NCBI RefSeq assembly: GCF_014502795.1 | Contig: NZ_JACVHF010000003.1 | Coordinates: 124,001 to 188,000 of the forward strand | Direction of reading: 5' to 3' | Length of the DNA: 64,000 bases | Source of the DNA: Heliobacterium chlorum | GTDB lineage: Bacteria; Bacillota; Desulfitobacteriia; Heliobacteriales; Heliobacteriaceae | Shown here: in pieces, positions 35,915 through 45,308 of the stretch | How the letters are laid out: every line of letters begins with the position of its first letter | Numbering within the stretch: position 1 is the first letter of the stretch | The notes under the pieces: generated by a model | Told to the model about the DNA's origin: nothing | Database searches by the model: none | What the model saw: the letters and a program-made list of their open reading frames with translations, nothing else | Program-made: the position numbers and the translations under genes

Positions 35915-37255
35915 TTATCGTATCAGCGAATCGACAAACTGGCGAGCTGTCCGTCCCGATCGGCCGTTGTGCCGTTGCTCCCATAGTAGGGCTTGTCGAC
36001 GGAGGGTCTCCCTTTCCATCTCGATACCTCGCTGCTCAGCCAAGGTTTCTACGATCTCTAAATAAGCCTCTTGACCGGGCGCTAAAAAAGTAACGGTGAT
36101 ACCAAAACGGTCTGCCAGGGACATTTTCTCCTGATATGTATCTCCGGGATGTAGTTCGTCGGCTTCGTTAAGGGTGACTTGCCGGTCTGCAAAAGTTTCT
36201 TTGATCAGATGACGGCGATTGGAGGTCGCATAGATAACCACGTTGTCGGGACGGACGGCCACGCCCCCTTCCAAAAGGGCCTTCATTTCTTTATAGGACT
36301 CTTCGCCATCTTCGAAGGACAGATCGTCGATAAAGAGGATAAACTTTTGAGGCCGGTCTTTGAGCAGATCGATCATAGCCGGAAAATCAGCTAAACGGTT
36401 CTTGGGAACCTCGATCAACCGCAGTCCCTCAAGGCCGAAACGATGAATGAGTGCCTTGACCGTCGAGGACTTACCAGTGCCTCGATCGCCGTAGAGCAGC
36501 ACATTGTTGGCTCGCAATCCCGACAAAAGTCGTACCGTGTTGTCGACTACTTCGTTTCTTTGACGCCCGTAACCGACTAGATCTTCCAAGCGGATCGGAT
36601 CAGGCTGTTCAACGCCGCGCAGGCATCCTTCCCAACGAAAAGCCAAGTATCGAGCAAATAGACCGGAGCCGAATTGCCGGTGAAACCGGATGAGCGATTC
36701 AGCCTTATCGCGCCAGTCGAGGCAAGCGGATATCAATCGTTTTAACTCTAGCTGCGATTGAGCTAAGGGATTCCTCGTCTCTTCCGTCATCGATTGAATA
36801 TCGTTCCAGGCGGGGAAAGTCCTTCCCGTAATCCTCTGAGCCTGTCCTTGCCACCAGGCAGCCGGTAGATCGTAAAGAACCTGCAGATTCGCCAATTCTA
36901 TCGTCAGCCCGGCCCCTATCGAGGATCCCATAGGAGCATCGCTAAACTGGGCTTTTAACGATACCGCTGTTTCCATCTCGATTATTCGATCAAGAAGGTA
37001 GTTTTGCCAACCGTCTCCGATCACTGGAGCACGGCTTAATTCGCCATATCGGACCAATCGCTCGAAGAGTGCCCAATAATCGCTGGTGACTTTTCCTTTA
37101 TCGGCCTGATCAGAGTGAAAAGCTTGGCAAAGCTCTCTAGCCAACTGAACCGTTTCGTCTTGAAGCAAGGCACTGTAAAATCCAAAGGAACTCCACGCGC
37201 GAATAACGTCTTCTAAAACAGGTTGACAGATCTTCTTTTGATTCATTGCAGTCAC
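35915..37255 (-). CDS. DUF815-family AAA ATPase
   Basis: A 446-aa protein. The C-terminal half is a P-loop ATPase with Walker A GDRGTGKSS, Walker B FILFIDDLSFE, the sensor YATSNRRHLI and the DELHPGDTYQEKMSLADRFG segment typical of DUF815. The N-terminal half is helical and of unknown function. DUF815 proteins are MoxR/DnaC-like ATPases of unknown role. No neighbour explains its job. It ends about 30 bases before the spo0M promoter. Confidence 0.85.
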   Translation of the reverse strand: MTAMNQKKICQPVLEDVIRAWSSFGFYSALLQDETVQLARELCQAFHSDQADKGKVTSDYWALFERLVRYGELSRAPVIGDGWQNYLLDRIIEMETAVSLKAQFSDAPMGSSIGAGLTIELANLQVLYDLPAAWWQGQAQRITGRTFPAWNDIQSMTEETRNPLAQSQLELKRLISACLDWRDKAESLIRFHRQFGSGLFARYLAFRWEGCLRGVEQPDPIRLEDLVGYGRQRNEVVDNTVRLLSGLRANNVLLYGDRGTGKSSTVKALIHRFGLEGLRLIEVPKNRLADFPAMIDLLKDRPQKFILFIDDLSFEDGEESYKEMKALLEGGVAVRPDNVVIYATSNRRHLIKETFADRQVTLNEADELHPGDTYQEKMSLADRFGITVTFLAPGQEAYLEIVETLAEQRGIEMERETLRRQALLWEQRHNGRSGRTARQFVDSLIR

Positions 37256-37371
37256 CTTTCCTTAATCGTCATCTATATTGTACAGCAAAAGAAACAACAA
37301 TGTTCAACCTTTCCCTGTCATGATCCTCTCGCTCCTTCCATAGTCATTTTTGAAGGAACGAGGTGATCTCA

Positions 37372-37932
37372 TTGAACGAGTTGCTCACCGGCGTCTGTTT
37401 AGGCATCGCTATCTCCGTCGCTCCCGACCTGCCCAATTTATGTATCTTAGAATCGGGATTAAGCTATTCTCGCAAAGAAGCAGTCAAACTGGCCCTGGCG
37501 ACATTGCTGACAGACAACTTAATTTTTTTGGTTCTCAGCATCATCTCTTGGTATATCGATCTGGAATGGAACCCGGGAGCCCTATTGAAGCAGTTCTCTG
37601 GTCTTTTTTTGATTCTCTTTGGTATCTCATCGATGTTAAATCTTAAAATCGTCGCTTTTGATTCAGGTGGTTTTTGGCTTGGTGTGATCGGATCCATTTT
37701 AAATCCGCTCGGTTACTTCCCAATTCTATTGTATATGTCATCGTTGACAGCTATCCAAGACAAAGCGATGGCCTATCTCGGGAATTTGCTCGGAACCTTT
37801 CTCTGGTTTTCCTTTTTAATCACCTTTCTCTTCTTTTTCTCCAGAAAAATCGCTTTAACGACGCGGAAGAACCTTTCTAGGGTTCTTTCCGGAGTTATCG
37901 TTCTCGTAGGGGTTTTGTTCACCGTTCCGTAA
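37372..37932 (+). CDS. LysE/RhtB-type membrane transporter
   Basis: A 186-aa protein with six hydrophobic segments. The N-terminal LLTGVCLGIAISVAPDLPN resembles the LysE/RhtB motif (normally G-x-x-PGP), with PGP replaced by APDLP. NPLGYFPILLYMSSL matches the central NP-K-x motif region. Probably an exporter of amino acids or small metabolites. TTG 37372 is the likely start because GAGGTG is 6 bases upstream. Confidence 0.65.
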   Translation: MNELLTGVCLGIAISVAPDLPNLCILESGLSYSRKEAVKLALATLLTDNLIFLVLSIISWYIDLEWNPGALLKQFSGLFLILFGISSMLNLKIVAFDSGGFWLGVIGSILNPLGYFPILLYMSSLTAIQDKAMAYLGNLLGTFLWFSFLITFLFFFSRKIALTTRKNLSRVLSGVIVLVGVLFTVP

Positions 37933-38014
37933 AAAGAGTTTCCACGAATAGTTATTTTTTGCGTCCCCTACTCCTGTTATACTTAACCTGTAAAAGAACG
38001 AGAGGGGGTTCGCT

Positions 38015-40177
38015 ATGTCTTTTCTATACGCTTGCTTACGATTGTTATTTTTAAAACTTTTTCAACTTCGTTTACTCCACTTTGACCGGATAAAAACAGA
38101 CCCCCCCGCTATCATTATGCCAAACCATGTTTCTTTTCTCGACGCCGTCATCTTGGCGCTTTTTCTTCCCGAAGACATCGTCTTCGTCATCAACAGCGAG
38201 ATGGCCGAGAAAATCCGGCCTGTTCTAAAACTGCGTCAATCCATCGCTATCGATCCACTAAACCCCTATTCAATTCGTGAAATTATTGCCGCTATTAAAG
38301 AAGGAATGAGTGTCGTCATCTTTCCGGAGGGACGGCTGACAAAGACAAACGGCATCATGAAGATCTATGACGGCATCGGCTTTATCGCTTTGAAGACGGG
38401 AGCCACCGTTTACCCTGTCGGGATTGACGGGGTCGAGTACTCAAAGTTCACCCGACTCCAAGATAAAATGCCGTCCCGGTGGTTTCCTCCGATCACCCTG
38501 TATGTAGATGAACCTTTTCAAATACTTCCGGCACGAAAACAAAGCGCCAAAGACCAAAAAGCTGCTGCGACCCGCAAAATATTGCAAGCGTTGCAACGGG
38601 CCGTCTTCCGTAGCCGCCATCGTAAAGGGATCAACTTGTTTAATGAGCTGCTCCGTACCGGCAAGATCGTCGGATGGAACCGTGAAATCGTCGAAGATCT
38701 AAATCAGAAATCCACCTATAAACAGTTGATCCTGGGGACCTATGGGCTGAGCGGCCAGCTTAAACCCCTTCTCGGAAATGAAAGCAGGGTGGGCGTTCTT
38801 CTGCCTAATTCCATCGCTCATGTGGTGACCTTATTTGCGCTTTTTCGTATCAATGTAGCCCCAGCGATTCTTAACTTCACCACAGGCCCACAAGGATTGC
38901 TCGACTGCTGTGAAACGGCAGAACTGAAGACCGTGCTCACATCTCGTCTCTTTATCGAAAAGGCTGGATTAGAAGCCTCGATAAAAAGTCTAACGACAAA
39001 GGTGCGCATCATCTACTTGGAAGATGTAAAAGCGTCCATCGGCTTCTCCGATAAAATCCAGGCCTTTAGCGCTTATTTGCGCAAAGAGCGGGCCGTCGAA
39101 AAGAAGGATACGCTCATTCTCTTTACATCAGGTAGTGAGAGCAAACCGAAAGGGGTCCTATTGCGTCATGAGAACATCCGGGCCAACATTCTACAGGCTG
39201 TTGGTGCCGTTGATTTGACCTACAAAGACAAACTCCTCAATGCCTTACCCATGTTTCATAGTTTCGGTCTCCAAGGGGCCTTGATTCCACTGCTGTACGG
39301 GTTTCAGTCCTATTTGTATCCTTCGCCATTGCATTACAAGATCGTTCCGGAAATCGCTTATGACCGCAGTGCTACTTTGTTATTTGCCACGGCCACGTTC
39401 CTCCACGGCTACGGACAAAACGCCCATCCTTTCGATTTTTATTCGATTCGCTACCTTATCGTGGGCGGTGAAAAACTGAAAGAGGAAACTCGCCGCCTTT
39501 GCTTGGATAAATTCGGCTTACGTCCTTTGGAAGGGTATGGATGTACCGAGGCATCTCCCTTTATCAGCATCGTCACACCGCTGAATTACAAAGCCGGTAC
39601 GGTGGGGCTGTTCTTGCCTGATATCGAATACCGTCTCGAGCCGGTTGAAGGTATCGACAAGGGCGGCAAGTTGCTGATCAAGGGTCCAAACATCATGGAA
39701 GGCTACCTGATCCATAACCAAGGTTTTATTCCGGCGGAAGAATGGTATGATTGCGGTGACCTCGTCGATGTAGATGAGCAGGGCTTCATCACGGTCCTCT
39801 CCCGGCTTAAGCGCTTTGCCAAGCTCGGCGGCGAAATGGTCTCATTAAACTTAGTCGAAGAACTGGCCGCCAAGTGTTTTCAAAGCACCGATATGGCCGT
39901 TGTTTCCCTGGGAGGCGGTCGGAAAGGCGAACAGATCATCTTGTTCACCACTTTGGAGCATGCCTCCAAATCGGTCCTCCGTGATTATATCGTCAAGGCA
40001 GGTCATTCGCCCTTGATGTTTCCTTCCCGGATCTGTCACTTAGCCAAACTTCCCCTGTTGGGCAATGGTAAGACCGATTATGTATCCTTGAGAACCGATT
40101 ATGGGGAAGTCATAGGAGTCTCCGAACCGGATGAAGATGACCTCTACGAGGAGAAGGAGGCCGAATTCAGTGCCTAA
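38015..40177 (+). CDS. aas: Aas-type bifunctional lysophospholipid acyltransferase / acyl-ACP synthetase
   Basis: A 720-aa two-domain protein. Residues 1-185 are a PlsC-type acyltransferase with NHVSFLDAV (HX4D) and FPEGRLTKTNG. Residues ~200-700 are an AMP-forming adenylate domain with LFTSGSESKPKGVLL, EGYGCTEASP and YDCGDL. This is the Aas arrangement that re-acylates lysophosphatidylethanolamine at the inner membrane using an activated fatty acid. It overlaps lplT by 8 bases. The C terminus is acidic. Confidence 0.88.
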   Translation: MSFLYACLRLLFLKLFQLRLLHFDRIKTDPPAIIMPNHVSFLDAVILALFLPEDIVFVINSEMAEKIRPVLKLRQSIAIDPLNPYSIREIIAAIKEGMSVVIFPEGRLTKTNGIMKIYDGIGFIALKTGATVYPVGIDGVEYSKFTRLQDKMPSRWFPPITLYVDEPFQILPARKQSAKDQKAAATRKILQALQRAVFRSRHRKGINLFNELLRTGKIVGWNREIVEDLNQKSTYKQLILGTYGLSGQLKPLLGNESRVGVLLPNSIAHVVTLFALFRINVAPAILNFTTGPQGLLDCCETAELKTVLTSRLFIEKAGLEASIKSLTTKVRIIYLEDVKASIGFSDKIQAFSAYLRKERAVEKKDTLILFTSGSESKPKGVLLRHENIRANILQAVGAVDLTYKDKLLNALPMFHSFGLQGALIPLLYGFQSYLYPSPLHYKIVPEIAYDRSATLLFATATFLHGYGQNAHPFDFYSIRYLIVGGEKLKEETRRLCLDKFGLRPLEGYGCTEASPFISIVTPLNYKAGTVGLFLPDIEYRLEPVEGIDKGGKLLIKGPNIMEGYLIHNQGFIPAEEWYDCGDLVDVDEQGFITVLSRLKRFAKLGGEMVSLNLVEELAAKCFQSTDMAVVSLGGGRKGEQIILFTTLEHASKSVLRDYIVKAGHSPLMFPSRICHLAKLPLLGNGKTDYVSLRTDYGEVIGVSEPDEDDLYEEKEAEFSA

Positions 40178-41366
40178 CCCTCCCCGATTCCTTCGTCCTT
40201 TGTCGGCGCTGCTGACTGCCCAGTTTTTCTCGGCTTTTGCTGACAATATGATTCTTTTTATCACCGTCGCCATCATTAATACGCGGGGACTCCCTGACTA
40301 TTACCTGCCTTTGGTACAGGGGGCTTTCCTTTTTGCTTATGTCGTCCTCGCTCCGTGGGTGGGCTCTTTTGCCGACAGAAATGCGAAGTCCCAGGTACTG
40401 CTCATCGGCAATGTGATCAAGATGGCTGGTATCGGGCTGCTGCTGGCTGGTATGAATCCAGCCTTCAGTTACGCTGTCGTCGGAGTTGGTGCTGTGATTT
40501 ACTCACCAGCCAAGTACGGCATCCTGCCTGAAATGAGCGACGGTGAAGAAGAGTTGCTGCGGGCCAACTCGAAGATAGAAAGCTTTACCATCCTAGCGAT
40601 TTTAACGGGATCTGTCGCCGGTGGAATACTGTCAGATCGTTCCATTCCCTTGTCCCTCATCGCCTGCGCCGTCCTCTACGGTTTATCGATGGCACTGGTC
40701 CTGTTTATTCCTCGAAAACATGGAAATCGCCAGATCACTTATGGCAGGGCGGTAAGTGAGTTTTTCTCTGACATCTCCACCTTATGGGGTATCCCATCGT
40801 GCCGATTTTCGCTGCTGGGCACGGGGGCCTTCTGGTTCTCGTCGGCAGTGCTGCGCTTAGTGATCATCGCCTGGATCCCCGTCACCTTAGGAATCACTTC
40901 CAATAGAGATGTATCCCTGATCGTTTCCGTCACGGCCGTAGGCATCGTGGCAGGATCCTTGATCACCCCTAGACTCATCCGTTTTCAAGACTACCCGAAA
41001 TGCCGTTGGTACGGCTTGTCTATGGTAGCGATGATTTTGACCTTTACCTTTATCCATAGCTTATATGCAACAGCAGCCGCCTTGCTGCTGATCGGTTTTT
41101 TGGGAGGTATTTTCATCGTCCCGATGAATACGGTCCTTCAACATCGAGGTCATGAAACGATCGGCACGGGCAAGACCGTGTCCATTCAAAATTTTGTAGA
41201 AAACCTGCTCATGTTCTCGGGAGTCACTGTTCTGACCATAGCCACGAAAAAGCAGATTCCCGCTACCATCATGATTACAACGACCGCTTTCGTGATGGCC
41301 GGTTTTATCAGCTATCTTTTTATGGTGAAAGAAACTAATTCAACAGAGTCAGTTCTTCCGGACTAA
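40170..41366 (+). CDS. lplT: LplT-like lysophospholipid transporter (MFS)
   Basis: A 398-aa major facilitator with about 12 helices. TAQFFSAFADNMILF near the N terminus and SPAKYGILPEM are typical of LplT, which flips lysophospholipids for Aas. The GTG start at 40170 has GGAGG 9 bases upstream and lies within the last codons of aas, so the two are translationally coupled. A bidirectional terminator follows. Confidence 0.88.
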   Translation: MPNPPRFLRPLSALLTAQFFSAFADNMILFITVAIINTRGLPDYYLPLVQGAFLFAYVVLAPWVGSFADRNAKSQVLLIGNVIKMAGIGLLLAGMNPAFSYAVVGVGAVIYSPAKYGILPEMSDGEEELLRANSKIESFTILAILTGSVAGGILSDRSIPLSLIACAVLYGLSMALVLFIPRKHGNRQITYGRAVSEFFSDISTLWGIPSCRFSLLGTGAFWFSSAVLRLVIIAWIPVTLGITSNRDVSLIVSVTAVGIVAGSLITPRLIRFQDYPKCRWYGLSMVAMILTFTFIHSLYATAAALLLIGFLGGIFIVPMNTVLQHRGHETIGTGKTVSIQNFVENLLMFSGVTVLTIATKKQIPATIMITTTAFVMAGFISYLFMVKETNSTESVLPD

Positions 41367-41391
41367 GATTCGGCCCCTGAGGCTTCGACAT

Positions 41392-41437
41392 AAAAAAGAG
41401 ACATTCCTGAGCAAACTCAGGAATGTCTCTTTTTTTT
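41392..41437. terminator. Bidirectional terminator between lplT and ferredoxin
   Basis: AAAAAAGAGACATTCCTGAG-4 nt-CTCAGGAATGTCTCTTTTTT perfect hairpin. Confidence 0.92.
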
Positions 41438-41446
41438 CGTCTTCGA

Positions 41447-41647
41447 TTACTTCACGATAATGGCTTTTTGCGGGCATACCTTTACGCATTTGTTGCAGCC
41501 AATGCATTTTTGCTCGTCAAATTCCCAGCGCTCCACTTTCCAAGGTAAAAAACCTTTGCCTACCGGTAGCATCGCTTGTACGGGACAAGCTTTGGCAGCC
41601 GAGCAACCTCTGAGGCGGTCACATTTATTGTAATCAATCTCCAGCAC
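41447..41647 (-). CDS. Small 4Fe-4S ferredoxin-like protein
   Basis: A 66-aa ferredoxin-like protein. The second motif CIGCNKCVKVCP is canonical. The first is non-standard (C-x5-C-x5-CP: Cys9, Cys15, Cys21), so cluster I is altered or absent, and an unusual insert (LPVGKGFLPWKVERWEFDE) separates the motifs. The GTG start has AGGGGG at 9 bases. It is a single-gene unit with its own promoter and flanking repeats that may be operators. Electron partners are unknown. Confidence 0.8.
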   Translation of the reverse strand: MLEIDYNKCDRLRGCSAAKACPVQAMLPVGKGFLPWKVERWEFDEQKCIGCNKCVKVCPQKAIIVK

Positions 41648-41653
41648 TTCTCC

Positions 41654-41718
41654 ATACCCCCTAGAGGTAGTATACGACCAAAAGATGTTACGGTCAATAT
41701 ACCCTCCTTAGGTAGGTA
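41654..41718 (-). promoter_or_regulatory. Ferredoxin promoter with two related inverted-repeat sites
   Basis: Minus-strand TTGACC (41692-41697), 17 bases, TATACT (41669-41674). A plus-strand ATACCCCCTAGAGGTAG copy (41654-41673) covers the -10/start area, and ATACCCTCCTTAGGTAGGTA (41699-41718) lies just upstream of -35. The ATACCC...GGTA symmetry resembles CsoR/CstR-type operators, but the first copy also contains the ribosome-binding site. Confidence 0.5.
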
Positions 41719-41878
41719 CAGTACAGGACGGTCTATCAGTGACTACCGACATTATGACAGTCAAGATTTTAACTTTTACCACAAAACCCCATTGTAAGTT
41801 TGCACAAGTAAGGGAATAATACTTCGACAGTCTCCCCTTCAAGGCATCTCGAACCCATAAAAGGAATGCTGACAAGAA

Positions 41879-42811
41879 ATGAAGCGCCTACAATGGCTCT
41901 GGTTATTGATTATACTCTTCACCGCTTTTCTGCTCGTTGTTCCCGATTATCCGCCTACCCTTCGTATGCTGGTCCTAAATTTAAGATACGAGCTGGCGCA
42001 ACCTATAACTCCGTCACCTCAGAAACTGAAACTTCCCCTAGGCCAAAAAGATGAGATTTCTTTCGGCTGGGTCGGTCATTCCACTTGGATTATCGAATTT
42101 CAAGGCTTTCGCTTTATCACCGATCCGATTTTTTCAAACCGGGCCTTTATCCCCCGACGCCGTGTCGCTCCATCCATCCTTCCCCAGGAAATCACAACCC
42201 TTGATGGGATCTTGCTTACCCATGCTCATTATGATCATCTTGATTTAGATAGTTTACGAGTGTTGCCCTTTGGGACACCCTTATTACTTCCGTCCGGTGA
42301 CCTGCCTGCGGTAAAAGGGCTGCCTCAACCAAAAGTCCCTTTACAGGGGTCTCAACGTTATCGAATCGGCGATGTCGAAATCAACGTGTTCCCAACGAAA
42401 CACCAGGGAAAAAACAACCCGAAAAAGACGACTAATGAATCTCTCGTATATCTCCTGAAAAATAACAATCGCACTATCGTCTTTTTTAGTGATAGTGCAT
42501 ACGCTCCCGCCGTAGCTGATGAGATACGTCAGGCCTGCCCGTACGGTGTGGATGCCGCTTTTATTCCCATCGCCGCATACAGCCCGGAGTTGTTCCACCA
42601 AGACCATGGGACGCCAGAAGAAATGCTGCAGATGGCCCTCGCCATGGATGCGAAAAAAATCTTCCCTATGCATTACGATACCTTTATTCTCTCGCTCGAA
42701 CCGGTCGAGGAACCGCTGAAACGGCTGATGAGAGCAGCCGAAGACAAAGGTGTTTCCGATCGTATCGTTCCAGTACCGATCGGTGGCGTTTATCACTTGT
42801 CGACTCGCTAA
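41879..42811 (+). CDS. Membrane-anchored metallo-beta-lactamase-fold hydrolase
   Basis: A 310-aa protein with an N-terminal signal anchor (LWLLIILFTAFLLVVP), then a UlaG/NAPE-PLD-like MBL fold. It has GHSTWIIEFQG, the zinc motif THAHYDHLD, TKHQGKN and FFSDSAYAP, with PMHYDTF supplying the last His. Similar bacterial proteins act on N-acyl or phosphoester lipids; the substrate is not determined. It overlaps the convergent DUF523 gene by 4 bases. About 50 bases upstream nothing notable is seen. Confidence 0.85.
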   Translation: MKRLQWLWLLIILFTAFLLVVPDYPPTLRMLVLNLRYELAQPITPSPQKLKLPLGQKDEISFGWVGHSTWIIEFQGFRFITDPIFSNRAFIPRRRVAPSILPQEITTLDGILLTHAHYDHLDLDSLRVLPFGTPLLLPSGDLPAVKGLPQPKVPLQGSQRYRIGDVEINVFPTKHQGKNNPKKTTNESLVYLLKNNNRTIVFFSDSAYAPAVADEIRQACPYGVDAAFIPIAAYSPELFHQDHGTPEEMLQMALAMDAKKIFPMHYDTFILSLEPVEEPLKRLMRAAEDKGVSDRIVPVPIGGVYHLSTR

Positions 42812-43299
42812 GGCTGCTTCTCTTTCTCCAAAAGGGAAGCCAAAATTCCATTCTCTAGATCTACCTCCGAGTACACCTGAATTCCGTGCTCTTTCAGCAA
42901 AGCAGTCGTGACTCCCTGCCCAGATATCTTTCGGCTGGTGAAAGAACCGTCATATATGTAATGAACGCCGCAAGAAGGGCTGCGTTCTTTCAGAATCGCC
43001 ATTTTCGCACCGTAAAGTTGGGCGATGCGCAGGACCTGAGCAGCCCCTTCGGTAAAGATCGCTGAGACATCATCACCGGCGTCGGTTAAAGCCCGGGCTT
43101 TTTCTGCTAAGACAGCTTGCCCGCCTCCATCACCGATCAGTTCGACAGGCGGTCTCGGTGTCGGTGAGCCACCTAACTGTTCCGGGCATACTGGAATGGC
43201 CTTACCTTCCCTACATAAATTGAGCAACTCTTCTACCGTATTGACTGAGCCATCGTATTTTGAACGAATTCCCAATAGGCAAGAACTGACGAGTATCAC
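42808..43299 (-). CDS. DUF523-family protein
   Basis: A 163-aa protein with SSCLLGIRSKYDG, CPEQLGGSPTPRPP and the cysteine motif LKERSPSCGVHYIYDG that define DUF523. Function unproven; the conserved Cys residues suggest metal or Fe-S binding. It is 36 bases downstream of corA on the same strand. Confidence 0.88.
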   Translation of the reverse strand: MILVSSCLLGIRSKYDGSVNTVEELLNLCREGKAIPVCPEQLGGSPTPRPPVELIGDGGGQAVLAEKARALTDAGDDVSAIFTEGAAQVLRIAQLYGAKMAILKERSPSCGVHYIYDGSFTSRKISGQGVTTALLKEHGIQVYSEVDLENGILASLLEKEKQP

Positions 43300-43335
43300 G
43301 AGCTACACCTTCCTTGTTATATCGTCGCATCCAAA

Positions 43336-44178
43336 TTATATCCAATTGCGGCGACGAAAAAATAGCAGCAACCCGACGGCAATCGCCGCCATTATGATGA
43401 GAACGAAGAAGTATCCAGCAGACCATTCCAACTCGGGCATCACTTTGAAGTTCATACCATAAATGCCGGCGATCAACGTCAAGGGCATGAAGATCGACGT
43501 AACTACAGTCAACTTTTGCATGATTTGATTTGTTTTCTGACCCTGCAGGGACAGGCGAATCTCCAACAGTCCGTGAAGGGCTTCCCGGAGGCCTTGAATT
43601 TCCAAGGTGAGTTCGCTAATATCTTCTAAGAGATCCCGTAAACCGATAATCATCTCGGCAGGCTCTTGTCCATGCAGGTGGAGGTATTCAATCAGTTTAT
43701 TGATCAGCCTGCGCTTAGCAAAAGTGTCCCGGTGTAAACTGAGCAACCGTTTACGAAGTTCAAACAACAGGGTGACGGAAATAGACGTTTCCTGAAGGAC
43801 AATCCTTTCCTCCAGTTTCTCAATTTCTCGTTCCAACCGGGCGAAGGCATGAAAGTTCAGATCAAACAACTCGGTGAGAAAAAAGAAGACGATCCGGTGA
43901 GTGTGTTGAAAATCACCTTGATCAGCTACAGCTAAGTGCCGTTCAATGACCTGTACCGGCTTTTGAGAATAAAGAATAACTTTTTCCCTGTCCCAGCCGA
44001 TATATACAGGCAGCATCGTCCCGTCGTGACTGGGGCAAAGAACTGTGATGAGCAACTCCCCTTCAGTGAGAACCCGTAACCGGTTTGAGGAGCGACTTTT
44101 TTGCACCGCCTGAACAAATCGTGACGGCAACTCCTCTACGAACGTCGTATAGGAGATAGGTATTCCACCGGAATCCAC
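43336..44178 (-). CDS. CorA-family divalent-cation transporter
   Basis: A 280-aa CorA-like channel. A cytoplasmic alpha/beta N-terminal region and long helix are followed by two C-terminal transmembrane helices. The signature GMNF is in GIYGMNFKVMPE, directly after the first helix. It carries Mg2+, or Co2+/Ni2+/Zn2+. The GTG start has only a distant G-rich box, so the start is uncertain. The N-terminal domain is shorter than in classical CorA (about 315 aa). Confidence 0.85.
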   Translation of the reverse strand: MDSGGIPISYTTFVEELPSRFVQAVQKSRSSNRLRVLTEGELLITVLCPSHDGTMLPVYIGWDREKVILYSQKPVQVIERHLAVADQGDFQHTHRIVFFFLTELFDLNFHAFARLEREIEKLEERIVLQETSISVTLLFELRKRLLSLHRDTFAKRRLINKLIEYLHLHGQEPAEMIIGLRDLLEDISELTLEIQGLREALHGLLEIRLSLQGQKTNQIMQKLTVVTSIFMPLTLIAGIYGMNFKVMPELEWSAGYFFVLIIMAAIAVGLLLFFRRRNWI

Positions 44179-44251
44179 CTGCAGCAGCTTTTATCCCCCC
44201 CTTTTTGTCTTCCAATCTTGTCCCCAATCTGGTCTCTGGAGGCCTACTTCT

Positions 44252-45250
44252 ATGCCACTTCTCGCTAACCGTCCCTGCCGTTTGGGCCCGGTCGGTCGAT
44301 ACGCACCGAGTCCCACGGGAAAACTGCATTTAGGCAATGCCCGTACAGCCTTGTTGGCTTGGTTACAAATTCGCCAATCGCAGGGCACCTTTATTCTCCG
44401 CATGGAAGATCTCGATCCTGCCCGCTCGGTATCTGAATATGCCCTGCAAATCCTCGAGGATCTACGTTGGCTCGGGATCGATTGGGATGAAGGCCCAGAC
44501 GTGGGAGGTCCCTGTTCCCCTTACATCCAAAGTCTCCGTAATCACTTATATGAGCAAGTCTTATCTGATTGGGTAGAGCGAGGACTTATCTATCCCTGTG
44601 CCTGCAGCCGCAAGGATTTGGCCAACCTGGCCCGAGCCCCCCATGGACCGGCAGAGGAAGGACCGCCCTATCCTGGTCTCTGTCGTCATCTCTCACCAGA
44701 ATCCTGGCAAGAGAAATATCGAAAAAAAGGACAAGCCTCCTATCGCTTTTTGGCGCCTGAAGGTTTCCTTACCTATACAGACGGTATCTACGGACCGTTT
44801 TACCAAGACGTGAAAGCAGTTGTAGGCGATTTCGTCGTCCGGAGGGCGGACAAGGTAACAGCGTATCAACTCGCCGTCGTTGTCGACGATGCTCTCATGG
44901 GTGTTACCCATGTGCTGCGCGGTGATGATCTGCTTTCGTCGACGCCGAGACAAATCTTGCTCTATGAGGCCCTTAATGCGCCAGTCCCTCGCTTTTACCA
45001 TGTACCCCTCGTCTTAGGTCCTGACGGAGTCAGGCTTTCCAAGCGGCATAAAGGTACATCTCTCGAAAGCCTTCGTGCCCAAGGTATCTCACCGGAAGAG
45101 GTGACCGGTTTTCTGGCGGCTACAGCCGGACTGCTGCCCTCGCCTGAGCCGATCTCACCGAAAGACCTCGTTTCATTATTTTCTATCGATAAACTGCCTC
45201 GCAATCCCTTTCGAGTCACCGAAAAAGACTTGAAACTGTTGGGCCTGTGA
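44252..45250 (+). CDS. gluQ: Glutamyl-Q tRNA(Asp) synthetase
   Basis: A 332-aa GluRS paralogue lacking the anticodon-binding domain. It has the HIGH-like APSPTGKLHLGNA, a zinc site (CAC in YPCACSRKDL and YPGLCRH) and the KLSK-like RLSKRHKGTSL. GluQ attaches glutamate to queuosine in tRNA-Asp. Length is in the upper part of the family range. Monocistronic; ends in a terminator. Confidence 0.9.
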   Translation: MPLLANRPCRLGPVGRYAPSPTGKLHLGNARTALLAWLQIRQSQGTFILRMEDLDPARSVSEYALQILEDLRWLGIDWDEGPDVGGPCSPYIQSLRNHLYEQVLSDWVERGLIYPCACSRKDLANLARAPHGPAEEGPPYPGLCRHLSPESWQEKYRKKGQASYRFLAPEGFLTYTDGIYGPFYQDVKAVVGDFVVRRADKVTAYQLAVVVDDALMGVTHVLRGDDLLSSTPRQILLYEALNAPVPRFYHVPLVLGPDGVRLSKRHKGTSLESLRAQGISPEEVTGFLAATAGLLPSPEPISPKDLVSLFSIDKLPRNPFRVTEKDLKLLGL

Positions 45251-45285
45251 AAAAAGACTGCCGTGGCTTTCGGGCAGTCTTTTTT
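45249..45285. terminator. Bidirectional terminator after gluQ
   Basis: AAAAAAGACTGCC-10 nt-GGCAGTCTTTTTT hairpin. Confidence 0.9.
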
Positions 45286-45308
45286 ATCTGACAAGTGTCT
45301 TCTCTGAA

